Positions 22,627 to 30,887 of a stretch of DNA of 64,000 nt are shown here, one piece after another (within the stretch, counting starts at the first letter, position 1; each line of letters opens with the position of its first letter). Location of the stretch: positions 2,666,001-2,730,000 of the forward strand of contig JASGIS010000001.1 of NCBI GenBank assembly GCA_047601745.1. The letters run 5' to 3'. This DNA is from JAKPAM01 sp047601745 (GTDB lineage: Bacteria > Pseudomonadota > Gammaproteobacteria > Burkholderiales > Burkholderiaceae_E). Both the position numbers and the translations under genes were made by a program. The notes under the pieces are model-generated. The model saw only the letters and a program-made list of their open reading frames with translations, was not told where the DNA came from and searched no databases.

Positions 22627-23721
22627 CTAAACGTTGAACAAAAAGTTCATCACGTCCCCATCCTGCACCACGTACTCCTTACCCTCGGCGCGCATCTTGC
22701 CGGCCTCCTTCGCACCCTGTTCGCCCTTGTACGCGATGAAGTCGTCGAACGAGATCGTCTGCGCGCGGATGAAGCCCTTCTCGAAGTCGGTGTGGATGAC
22801 TCCGGCCGCCTGCGGCGCGGTGTCGCCCTTGTGGATCGTCCACGCGCGCACTTCCTTGACGCCCGCCGTGAAGTACGTCTGCAGGCCCAGCAGGTCGTAG
22901 GCGGCGCGGGCCAGGCGGTTCAGGCCGGGCTCGGCCAGCCCCAGGTCGGCCAGGAACGCCAGTTTGTCCTCGTCGTCGAGGTCGGCCAGCTCGGCCTCGA
23001 TCTTCGCGCACAGCGCGACGACCGGCGCGCCCTCGGCGGCGGCATGAGCGCGCAGGCGATCGAGGTACGCATTGTTCTCGAAGCCGTCCTCGGCGACGTT
23101 GGCGACGTACATCGCCGGTTTGACCGTCAGCAGGCACAGCGGCTTGAGCAGCGCCTTGTCATCGGCGTCCAGCCCGGGCATCGTGCGTGCGGGCTTGCCT
23201 TCGTTCAGGTGCGGTTGCAGGCGGTCGAGCAGTGCGCACAGCTTGGCCGCTTCCTTGTCGCCGGAGCGGGCCTTCTTGCCCTCGCGCTGGTTCGTGCGCT
23301 CGACGACGGCCAGGTCGGCAAGCGCCAGCTCGGTCAGGATCGTCTCGATGTCGGCCAGCGGATCGATATGGCCGTTGACATGCACGACGTTCTCGTCGTC
23401 GAAGCAGCGCACGACGTTGACGATCGCGTCGGTCTCGCGGATGTTGGCCAGGAACTGGTTGCCCAGGCCTTCGCCCTTGCTGGCGCCCGCGACCAATCCG
23501 GCGATATCGACGAACTCGACGATGGCCGATTGGATCTTCTGCGGCTTGACGATCTCGGCGAGTTGCGCGAGGCGCGGGTCGGGCACCTCGACGACGCCGG
23601 TGTTCGGCTCGATCGTGCAGAACGGATAGTTTTCGGCCGCGATGCCGGCCTTGGTCAGCGCATTGAACAGCGTGGACTTGCCGACGTTCGGCAAGCCGAC
23701 GATGCCGCATTGGAGGGACAT
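22627..23721 (-). CDS. ychF: Redox-regulated ATPase YchF (Obg/OLA1 family)
   Basis: A 364-residue P-loop protein of full family length. G1 GLPNVGKST is at residues 8-16 and the G3 region DIAGLVAGASKGEGLGNQFL near 72, with a C-terminal TGS domain (LLGLQTYFTAGVKEVRAWT... to FNV). YchF hydrolyses ATP in preference to GTP, binds ribosomes and is linked to oxidative-stress response. In Burkholderiales it usually follows pth directly; here a 5.6-kb insert separates them. Its last 46 bp are duplicated at 21050-21095. Confidence 0.96.
   Translation of the reverse strand: MSLQCGIVGLPNVGKSTLFNALTKAGIAAENYPFCTIEPNTGVVEVPDPRLAQLAEIVKPQKIQSAIVEFVDIAGLVAGASKGEGLGNQFLANIRETDAIVNVVRCFDDENVVHVNGHIDPLADIETILTELALADLAVVERTNQREGKKARSGDKEAAKLCALLDRLQPHLNEGKPARTMPGLDADDKALLKPLCLLTVKPAMYVANVAEDGFENNAYLDRLRAHAAAEGAPVVALCAKIEAELADLDDEDKLAFLADLGLAEPGLNRLARAAYDLLGLQTYFTAGVKEVRAWTIHKGDTAPQAAGVIHTDFEKGFIRAQTISFDDFIAYKGEQGAKEAGKMRAEGKEYVVQDGDVMNFLFNV
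22638..22683 (-). repeat. Direct repeat of the ychF 3' end (intact copy)
   Basis: This is the in-gene partner of the 46-bp repeat at 21050-21095, 44 of 46 bases identical, covering codons for GKEYVVQDGDVMNFLF. The repeats are 1.59 kb apart and enclose the nuclease module. Confidence 0.8.
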
Positions 23722-23883
23722 GGATCGGGACTCCGGAGAAGCGGTCCGCGGATCGCGCGCGCTCCGGGCGCCGGCGGCAGGGCGGCGGTCGACGGAACGC
23801 GGATCCGGCGGGAGGTCAAACGACTATTGTCTCAGATCGGCCCGCACGCGACATCCCGGCGGCCGCTGGGCCGCACGGTCGCT

Positions 23884-23915
23884 GGGTCGCCGGGTCGCCG
23901 GGTCGCCGGGTCGCC
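23884..23915 (+). repeat. 8-bp tandem repeat (GGGTCGCC, four units)
   Basis: Four exact copies of GGGTCGCC lie in the 247-bp gap between the xanthine dehydrogenase stop and the ychF start, followed by GGGGTGCGGGGGTGCGGGCG. Slippage here would change the distance between an upstream promoter and ychF. Confidence 0.7.
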
Positions 23916-23968
23916 GGGGTGCGGGGGTGCGGGCGCCAAGTCGCCGGGCCATCGGGCTGCTACAGCGC

Positions 23969-26900
23969 TCAACCGCCCGCGGGTGCCGGCACGGGGACGG
24001 GCGAGGGCACCGGCACACCGGCGCGCACCGCGTCGATCGCCCGCAGGATCGCCTCGCTGGTCGCCGGCGCGTTCAGCGGCGGATCGACACGATGGCCGCC
24101 GACCGCCGAGATCGCATCGCGGATCGCGAAGAACACCGAGAACGGCAGCAGCAGCGGCGGTTCGCCGACCGCCTTGCTGCGGTGGATGCTGTCCTCGACG
24201 TTGTCGCCCTGATACAGCCGTACGTCGAACACCGGCGGACAGTCGTTGGCCGTGGGAATCTTGTACGTGCTCGGCGCGTGCGTCATCAGCTTGCCCGTCT
24301 TCGGGTGCCAGACCAGTTCCTCGGTCGTCAGCCAGCCCATGCCCTGGATGAACGCGCCCTCGACCTGGCCGATGTCGATCGCCGGGTTCAGCGAGCGGCC
24401 GGCGTCGTGCAGGACGTCGGCGCGCAGCAGCTTCCATTCGCCGGTCAGCGTGTCGACCGATACCTCGCTGACCGCGGCGCCGTACGCGTAGTAGTAGAAC
24501 GGCCGGCCCTTCATCGTCTCGCGATCCCAGCTCAGACCCGGCGTCGCGTAGAAACCGTCGGACCAGAGCTGCACGCGCTCGGTATAGGCGTCCGCGACCA
24601 CGGTCCTGAACGGGATCGCCCGGTCGCCGACATGGACCAGGTCGTTGGCGAAGCGCACGGCCGGTTCGCCGTCGTCGCGGCGCCGCTCGGCCGCGCTGGC
24701 CATTTCAGCAGTACCAGCAGTACCAGCAGTACCAGCAGTACCAGCAGCGGCGGCCGAGCCGTCGGCGGCCCCGCCGGCTCCCGCCGATCCATAGCGCTGC
24801 CGCGCGAACGCCGCCAGCCGCTCGCGGATCCGGCGCGCGGCGTCCTGCGCGGCCTTGCCGTTCAGGTCGGCGCCGGTCGACGCCGCGGTGGCCGAGGTGT
24901 TCGCGACCTTGTGCGTGTCGGTCGCGCTGGCGCGCACGTGCTCGAAGCCGACGCCCAGCTCGTGCGCGACGACCTGCGCGACCTTGGTGTTCAGGCCCTG
25001 GCCCATCTCGGTGCCGCCGTGGTTGACCAGAATCGAGCCGTCCAGGTAGACGTGCACGAGCGCGCCGGCCTGGTTGAAGTGCTTGAGGTTGAACGAGATG
25101 CCGAACTTCAGCGGCGTGATCGCCAGGCCGCGCTTGATGACCGGGCTGGCGTCGTTGAAGCGGTCGATCTTGAGGCGGCGCGCGGCATAACCGCTGTCGG
25201 CGACCAGCCGATCGGTCAGCTCGTGCAGGATGTTGTCGTTGATCGTCGCGCCATAAGGGGTGACGTTGCGCTCGGTCTTGCCGTAGTAGTTGATCCGGCG
25301 AACGTCCAGCGGATCCTTGCCGAGCCGGCGCGCGATCGTGTCGAGGATCTGTTCGATCGCGATCGCGCCCTGCGGACCGCCGAAGCCGCGGAACGCGGTG
25401 TTCGACTGCGTGTTCGTCCTGGCCGAGTAGCCGTGCATCGCGACGTCGGGCAGCCAGTACGCGTTGTCGAAGTGGCACAGCGCGCGCGTCATCACCGGCG
25501 CCGACAGGTCGGCCGAATGGCCGGCGCGCGACACCATCGTGATCTCGGTGCCGAGCACGCGGCCCTCGTCATCGTAGCCGGCTTCGTACTCGTACCAGAA
25601 GCAGTGGCGCCGGCCGGTGATCAGGAAGTCGTCGTCACGGTCGGGGCGCAGCTTGACCGGCCGGCCGAGCTTGGCGGCGGCGACCGCGGCCGCGCACGCG
25701 AACAGGCCGGACTGTGACTCCTTGCCGCCGAAACCGCCGCCCATCCGCCGGCAGACGACCTGGACCTGGTTCGACGAACGGTGCAGCGCGTGCGCGACCA
25801 GGTGCTGCATCTCGGTCGGATGCTGCGTCGAGCAGTGCACGAGCATGCCGCCGGCCTCTTGCGGGATCGCGTAGCTGATCTGACCCTCGAGGTAGAACTG
25901 CTCCTGGCCGCCGACCTCCAGCGTGCCGGCCAGCCGGTGCGGTGCGGCGTCGATCGCGTCGCGCGCGCTCGCGTGATGCATGTTGCGCGTCAGGTGCATC
26001 GGCGGCACGACGTACTGCCGGCGTTCGTGCGCCTGCTGCGGCGTCAGCACCGGCGGCTGCGATTCGACGGTGACCGCCGATCCGGCCAGCGCCGCCGCGC
26101 GGCGAGCCTGGTCGCGCGAGGTCGCGATGACGACGAATATCGGTTGGCCGACGTAGCGCAGCTCGCCGCCCTCGACCAGCGGCGCGAAGATCGGATCGTC
26201 GTGGACGATCGAGCCGCAATCGTTGTCGCCGGGGATGTCGGCCGCGGTGACGACGTCGATGACACCCGGCATCGCCCGCACCGCGTCCAGCGATACGGCG
26301 ACGATGCGGCCGTTGGCGACCGGCGACAGGCCCAACGCCGCATGCACGGTGCCGGCCAGCTCGACGATGTCGTCGATATAGATCGCCTCGCCGCTCACGT
26401 GCAGCGCGGCCGATTCGTGCGGGCGGCTGATGCCGACACGAGCACCGCCCCGCAGCGCCTGCGCTTCGTCGTCGTCGGCGTTGGCGAGCGGTGGCGGAGA
26501 TGAAGGGCACGGCAGCGGATCCGACGGCCGGCGCTCGACCGATCCGCGTGCCAACGGCCCGCGCATCACCTGCCACACCTGCGTGGCCTCGGCCGGCAGC
26601 GGTGCCTGCTCGCGCGTTTCGAGCCAGAAGCGCAGCAGCAGGTTGCGCGCGACCTGGATCCGGTAAGCGGCCGTCGCGCGCAGATCGGTCATCGGCGTGA
26701 AGTCGGCGGCCAGTGCCGCCTGGGCGGCCTCGACGCTGGCCTGCGTCCATGGCCGGCCGAGCAGCGCGGCCTCGGCCTGGCGCGCGCGCTTGACGACGGC
26801 TGCCATGCCGCCGAACGCGATCCGGACCTCGCTGACCAGGCCGCCGTCGAGTGCGATCGACAGGCCGGCGCATACCGCCGAGATGTCGCTGTCGTAGCGT

Positions 26901-28078
26901 TTGCTGATCTTGTACGCGCGGGTGCGCCGTCTCGCGGCGGCCAGCGGCACCCACAGCCGCCGCACGAACTCGCCGGGCGCCAACGCGTTGCGCATGTAGT
27001 CGAGATAGAAGCCGGTCAGCGGCATCCGCCGCGTCGCGTCGCCGCGCTGCAGTTCGATCTCGGCGTCCAGCGCCATCAGGACCGGCGGCGAGTCGCCGAT
27101 CGGCGAGCCGTTGGCGACGTTGCCGCCCATCGTGCCGGCGTGGCGGATCGGCGGCGACGCGAAGCGCAGCCAGACCTCGGTCAGTCCCTCGAAGCGGGCG
27201 TCCAGCGCCGCCCATGCCGCTTCGAGCGAGGCGCCGGCGCCGATCAGCAGATGGCCGTCGCGCTCCTCGATCGTTTTCAGCGCGTCGATCCCGCCGGTGG
27301 CGATCAGCGTGCCCAGCGGGCGGAACTGTTTGTTGACCCACAAGCCGACGTCGGTCGTGCCGCCGATCAGCCGGGCCTGCGGATGGCGTTCGTACAGCGC
27401 CGCCAGCGCCTCGATCGTGCGCGGCGCGTGGAACGCGTCGCCGGGCGCGGCGACCGTCGGCCGGTATTCGAAGATCTCGTCGTCGGACGGGCGGATCGCA
27501 CGCAGGCGCTCGACGATCGGCGCCGTGTCCAGCGGGGCCGCCGGCAGCTCGAACATCCGGTGGCCGGCGTCCAGGATCGGGCGGTAGCCGGTGCAGCGAC
27601 ACAGGTTGCCGGCCAGCTCGTCGGCGAGTTGCTGGCGCGTCGGCACGTCGCCGGCTGTGCGATGCCGTTCGTAGCTGGCCCATAGCGACATCACGAAGCC
27701 CGGCGTGCAGAAGCCGCACTGCGAGCCGTGGCAATCGACCATCGCCTGCTGCACCGGGTGCAGGCGATCGCCGTTCAGGTGCTTCAGGTCCTCGACGGTG
27801 AACAAGGCCTTGCCGTCCAGCGTCGGCAGGAACCGGATGCAGGCGTTGACGGTCGTCAACGAGAGCGTCGGTGCCGGCGTCGATGAGGTCGCGTCGACGC
27901 CTTCGGCCGGCAGCTCGCCGACGACGACCGTGCAGGCGCCGCAATCGCCTTCGTTGCAGCCTTCCTTGGTGCCGCAGCCGTGCGCGTCCCGGCGCAGCCA
28001 TTCGAGCACGGTGCGGGTGGGCGGTGCGTCGTCGATTTCGACGATCGCTCCCCGGTGGAAAAAACGTATCGGCCTCAT
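23969..28078 (-). CDS. Xanthine dehydrogenase, XdhA and XdhB fused in one chain
   Basis: A 1369-residue molybdo-flavoenzyme that oxidises hypoxanthine and xanthine to urate. Start MRPIRFFHRG at 28078 matches XdhA; an open frame continues to 28195 without similarity. The 2Fe-2S domains have Cys 35/41/46/49/80 (GCNEGDCGACT) and Cys 121/124/160/162 (CGFC, NLCRC). The FAD domain spans ~200-480 (LIGGTTDVGLW, GNVANGSPIGDSPPVL). After a ~45-residue Pro/Asp-rich linker, the molybdopterin subunit begins at VGISRPHESAALHVSGEA (about 600) and runs to the end, with GFGGKES and FRGFGGPQG motifs. Most proteobacteria encode these as two genes. No xdhC is seen. It is divergent from a 5'-nucleotidase gene. 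Confidence 0.9.
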   Translation of the reverse strand: MRPIRFFHRGAIVEIDDAPPTRTVLEWLRRDAHGCGTKEGCNEGDCGACTVVVGELPAEGVDATSSTPAPTLSLTTVNACIRFLPTLDGKALFTVEDLKHLNGDRLHPVQQAMVDCHGSQCGFCTPGFVMSLWASYERHRTAGDVPTRQQLADELAGNLCRCTGYRPILDAGHRMFELPAAPLDTAPIVERLRAIRPSDDEIFEYRPTVAAPGDAFHAPRTIEALAALYERHPQARLIGGTTDVGLWVNKQFRPLGTLIATGGIDALKTIEERDGHLLIGAGASLEAAWAALDARFEGLTEVWLRFASPPIRHAGTMGGNVANGSPIGDSPPVLMALDAEIELQRGDATRRMPLTGFYLDYMRNALAPGEFVRRLWVPLAAARRRTRAYKISKRYDSDISAVCAGLSIALDGGLVSEVRIAFGGMAAVVKRARQAEAALLGRPWTQASVEAAQAALAADFTPMTDLRATAAYRIQVARNLLLRFWLETREQAPLPAEATQVWQVMRGPLARGSVERRPSDPLPCPSSPPPLANADDDEAQALRGGARVGISRPHESAALHVSGEAIYIDDIVELAGTVHAALGLSPVANGRIVAVSLDAVRAMPGVIDVVTAADIPGDNDCGSIVHDDPIFAPLVEGGELRYVGQPIFVVIATSRDQARRAAALAGSAVTVESQPPVLTPQQAHERRQYVVPPMHLTRNMHHASARDAIDAAPHRLAGTLEVGGQEQFYLEGQISYAIPQEAGGMLVHCSTQHPTEMQHLVAHALHRSSNQVQVVCRRMGGGFGGKESQSGLFACAAAVAAAKLGRPVKLRPDRDDDFLITGRRHCFWYEYEAGYDDEGRVLGTEITMVSRAGHSADLSAPVMTRALCHFDNAYWLPDVAMHGYSARTNTQSNTAFRGFGGPQGAIAIEQILDTIARRLGKDPLDVRRINYYGKTERNVTPYGATINDNILHELTDRLVADSGYAARRLKIDRFNDASPVIKRGLAITPLKFGISFNLKHFNQAGALVHVYLDGSILVNHGGTEMGQGLNTKVAQVVAHELGVGFEHVRASATDTHKVANTSATAASTGADLNGKAAQDAARRIRERLAAFARQRYGSAGAGGAADGSAAAAGTAGTAGTAGTAEMASAAERRRDDGEPAVRFANDLVHVGDRAIPFRTVVADAYTERVQLWSDGFYATPGLSWDRETMKGRPFYYYAYGAAVSEVSVDTLTGEWKLLRADVLHDAGRSLNPAIDIGQVEGAFIQGMGWLTTEELVWHPKTGKLMTHAPSTYKIPTANDCPPVFDVRLYQGDNVEDSIHRSKAVGEPPLLLPFSVFFAIRDAISAVGGHRVDPPLNAPATSEAILRAIDAVRAGVPVPSPVPVPAPAGG
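24711..24746 (+). repeat. 9-bp in-frame tandem repeat inside xanthine dehydrogenase
   Basis: Four exact units of GTACCAGCA lie within the molybdopterin part of the fused gene and encode an AGT tripeptide repeat within an Ala/Gly-rich surface insertion. Unit gain or loss keeps the frame, so the repeat can vary without killing the enzyme. Confidence 0.75.
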
Positions 28079-28184
28079 CTGCGCGTACCGCGATCCGGTC
28101 TCCGTTCGATCCGATACGGGGCAGCAAGATCCGGACCACGCGCGCGTAGGCGGTCGCCGATCGGGAGCGGTAAACTGCCGCCGC

Positions 28185-29150
28185 ATGGCGCCCACTCTAG
28201 ACGGAAAGCTGGTCGTCGCGATCTCGTCGCGGGCGGTCTTCGACTTCGAGGAAGAGAACCGCGTGTTCGAGAGCGACGACGACGTCGCCTACATGCGGCT
28301 GCAGCGCGAGCGGCTCGACGTGCCGGCGCGTCCGGGCATCGCGCACGCGCTGGTCAAGAAGCTGCTGGCCTTCGATCCGCCGCATCTGCCCGAGCCCGAG
28401 CGGCGCGTCGAGGTCGTCGTCGTGTCGCGCAATGATCCGGTCAGCGGCCTGCGCGTGTTCCGTTCGGCGCAGAAGGACGGGCTGCGGCTCGAGCGCGGCG
28501 TGTTCACGCGCGGCCGCTCGCCGATGCACTACCTGAAGCCGTTGAAGGCCACGCTGTTCCTGTCGGCCAACGAGGCCGACGTGCGCGCGGCGCTCGACGC
28601 CGGCTTTCCGGCCGCACGCGTCTACTCGTCGTCGGTGCAGGCGTCCGAATCGCATCCGGACGAGATCCGCATCGCGTTCGACGGCGACGCGGTGCTGTTC
28701 TCCGACGAGTCCGAGCAGGTGTACCAGCGCAGCGGCCTGCTCGCGTTCCAGCAGCGCGAGACCGACCTGGTCGCCAATCCGCTGCCGCCCGGGCCTTTCA
28801 AGCCGCTGCTCGAAGCGCTGAACCGGCTGCAGCGCGCGGCCGACCAGCGCGATCCGTCGATGCCGCCGCCGGCGCGGCCGATGCGGATCCGCACGGCGCT
28901 GGTCACGGCCCGCAGCGCGCCGGCCCACGAACGGGCGATCCGCACGCTGATGGACTGGGGCATCGAGGTCGACGAGGCGATGTTCCTGGGAGGCCTCGAC
29001 AAGGCGCCGTTCCTGAAGGAGTTCGAGCCCGACTTCTTCTTCGACGACCAGACCCGGCACTGCGATGCGGCGGCGCTCGTCGGGCCGACCGGGCACGTGG
29101 TCAGCGGGATCGCCAATCCGCTCCGCGCGTCTGCGCCGGACGAGCGCTGA
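28185..29150 (+). CDS. 5'-nucleotidase (cytosolic 5'-nucleotidase family)
   Basis: A 321-residue protein starting MAPTLDGKLVVAIS. It resembles the bacterial branch of the PF06189 5'-nucleotidases: SSRAVFDFEEENRVFE near the N-terminus, VVVVSRNDPVSGLRVFRS, FLSANEADVRAALDAGFPAA, then IRIAFDGDAVLFSDESE and FFFDDQTRHCD as Asp-rich metal sites. It would remove phosphate from nucleoside monophosphates. The divergent partner is xanthine dehydrogenase across 106 bp, so the two probably work in purine salvage or breakdown under common control. The family is clear; the preferred base (AMP or IMP/GMP) is not. Confidence 0.85.
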   Translation: MAPTLDGKLVVAISSRAVFDFEEENRVFESDDDVAYMRLQRERLDVPARPGIAHALVKKLLAFDPPHLPEPERRVEVVVVSRNDPVSGLRVFRSAQKDGLRLERGVFTRGRSPMHYLKPLKATLFLSANEADVRAALDAGFPAARVYSSSVQASESHPDEIRIAFDGDAVLFSDESEQVYQRSGLLAFQQRETDLVANPLPPGPFKPLLEALNRLQRAADQRDPSMPPPARPMRIRTALVTARSAPAHERAIRTLMDWGIEVDEAMFLGGLDKAPFLKEFEPDFFFDDQTRHCDAAALVGPTGHVVSGIANPLRASAPDER

Positions 29151-29205
29151 TCGGGCGTTTCCGTCGACTGCCGAACCGCGCTGATGAGCACGGATGGATG
29201 CCGAT

Positions 29206-29265
29206 GGGGGGCCTAATGGGGCCTGATGGGGGCTCATGGGGCGGTAATGGGGAGGTGATAGGGGG
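29206..29265 (+). other. G-quadruplex-prone G-run array
   Basis: Six runs of four to six G (29206-29211, 29218-29221, 29228-29232, 29238-29241, 29249-29252, 29261-29265) are separated by loops of 5-8 bases of the form CCTAAT, CCTGAT and CTCAT. This is well above the usual G4 pattern of four runs of three. It lies between the convergent 3' ends of the 5'-nucleotidase and pth genes. Confidence 0.7.
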
Positions 29266-29350
29266 CGATGGAGGCCGATGAGCGCCCGGAGGAGGCGAGG
29301 CCCCCTTCGCGGCGCGGTCCGGCTCTCGGTCGACGGGAAGACCCGGATTC

Positions 29351-29947
29351 TCAGCCCGCCGGCCGCGAATGCAGCGCCTTGGTCGCGCCGGCCATGTCGC
29401 CGGCGACCAGGTCCGGCACGATCGGGATCGCCCGGTCGATCTCGCACTCGATCAGCGCCAGATCGTCGCGCGACGGCGGGTGCAGCACGAAGTCGACGAC
29501 CTGCTGCGTCAGTTGCAGCGTGCGCGGATGGCCGATGCCCAGCCGCAGCCGCCAGAAGTCGGCCGTGCCCAGCGCCGACTGGATGTCGCGCAGGCCGTTG
29601 TGGCCGGCGTGGCCGCCGCCCTGCTTGATCTTGGTCAGGCCGGGCAGCAGGTCGAGTTCGTCGTGCACGACCAGGATCTGCGGCGGCGCGATCCGGTAGA
29701 AACCCGCCAGCGCGGCGACCGAACGGCCCGAGCGGTTCATGAACGTACCGGGTTTCAGCAGCCAGACGCCCTGGCCGCCGATCATCGCCTTGCCGGCTTC
29801 GCCGAAGAACTTGGCCTCGCGCGACAGGCTGGCGCGATGCGTGCGCGCCAGCTCGTCGACGAACCAGAAGCCGGCGTTGTGGCGGGTATTCTCGTATTCG
29901 CGGCCCGGGTTGCCCAGGCCGACGATCAATCGGATGCCTTCTGTCAT
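29351..29947 (-). CDS. pth: Peptidyl-tRNA hydrolase
   Basis: A 198-residue enzyme that frees tRNA from prematurely released peptidyl-tRNA. The family motifs are complete: LIVGLGNPGREYENTRHNAGF (residues 7-27, with catalytic His 23), KPGTFMNRSG (about 65-74), VVHDELDLLPG (about 93-103, Asp 96) and GGGHAGHNGLRDI (about 110-122). It is normally cotranscribed with rplY and ychF; both are present on the same strand but several kilobases away on each side. Confidence 0.97.
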   Translation of the reverse strand: MTEGIRLIVGLGNPGREYENTRHNAGFWFVDELARTHRASLSREAKFFGEAGKAMIGGQGVWLLKPGTFMNRSGRSVAALAGFYRIAPPQILVVHDELDLLPGLTKIKQGGGHAGHNGLRDIQSALGTADFWRLRLGIGHPRTLQLTQQVVDFVLHPPSRDDLALIECEIDRAIPIVPDLVAGDMAGATKALHSRPAG

Positions 29948-30105
29948 AGTGCGCAGTTCCTGCCCGTGCCGATCCTGTCGGCGCGAGCGGCGGTTTGACG
30001 GGGTTCGGCGCCGAACCCTATATTCGGGTCCGATCGTCTCATTTTTTTGGCGGCGCAGCGATGCCGCCTTCGATCACGAATCCAAACAACAGGAGGAGCG
30101 CGAAG

Positions 30106-30870
30106 ATGACTACCGAATTGAAAGTACGCGTCGAGGACGGTATCCAGATCATCACGATCGACCGGCCCGAGGCCAAGAATGCGATGAGCCTGGCCGTCGC
30201 GACCGCGATCGCCGCCGCGATCGACGAACTCGAATCCAACAACGACCTGCGCGTGGCGATCGTCACCGGTGCCAACAACACGTTCTGCTCGGGCATGGAC
30301 CTGAAGGGCTTCCTGCGCGGCGAGCGTCCGAGCATCCCCGGCCGCGGCTTCGGCGGCCTGACCGAGAAGTCGCCGTCCAAGCCGCTGATCGCGGCCGTCG
30401 AAGGCTACGCGCTGGCCGGCGGCTTCGAGCTGGCGCTGGCCTGCGATCTGATCGTCGCGGCCGACAACGCCAAGTTCGGCGTGCCCGAGGTCAAGCGCGG
30501 CCTGGTGGCGGCGGCCGGCGGCGTCATGCGCCTGCCCAAGCGGATCCCGTACCACATCGCGATGGAATACGCGCTGACCGGCGATTTCATGCCGGCCGCC
30601 CAGGCGCACCAGTTCGGCCTCGTCAACCGGATCGTGCCGGCCGGCACGGCGCTGGACGGCGCGATCGAGCTGGCCCGCAAGATCGTCGCCAACGGTCCGC
30701 TGGCGCTGGCCGCCAGCAAGCGGATCGTGCAGGAGTCGGCCGACTGGAATCAGTCGGAAATGTGGGCCAAGCAGGCCGAGATCATCGCGCCGGTGTTCTC
30801 GTCGGCCGATGCGCGCGAGGGCGCGCTGGCGTTCGCCGAGAAGCGCGCGCCGAAGTGGACCGGCAAGTAA
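30106..30870 (+). CDS. Crotonase/enoyl-CoA hydratase family protein
   Basis: A 254-residue protein with an AGGAGG ribosome-binding site before ATG 30106. The motifs ITIDRPEAKNAMS, TGANNTFCSGMDLKGF (about 63-78) and AVEGYALAGGFELALACDLIVA (about 95-116) form the CoA pocket and oxyanion hole. FGVPEVKRGLVAAAGGVMRLP (about 125) keeps the first catalytic Glu (in PEV) but has Ala where the second stands in two-Glu hydratases, as in isomerase- or hydrolase-like members. It is 17 bp upstream of an ene-reductase gene, suggesting a joint route for an unsaturated acyl-CoA or carbonyl compound. Confidence 0.9.
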   Translation: MTTELKVRVEDGIQIITIDRPEAKNAMSLAVATAIAAAIDELESNNDLRVAIVTGANNTFCSGMDLKGFLRGERPSIPGRGFGGLTEKSPSKPLIAAVEGYALAGGFELALACDLIVAADNAKFGVPEVKRGLVAAAGGVMRLPKRIPYHIAMEYALTGDFMPAAQAHQFGLVNRIVPAGTALDGAIELARKIVANGPLALAASKRIVQESADWNQSEMWAKQAEIIAPVFSSADAREGALAFAEKRAPKWTGK

Positions 30871-30887
30871 GCGGCATCCGGCCCGCG

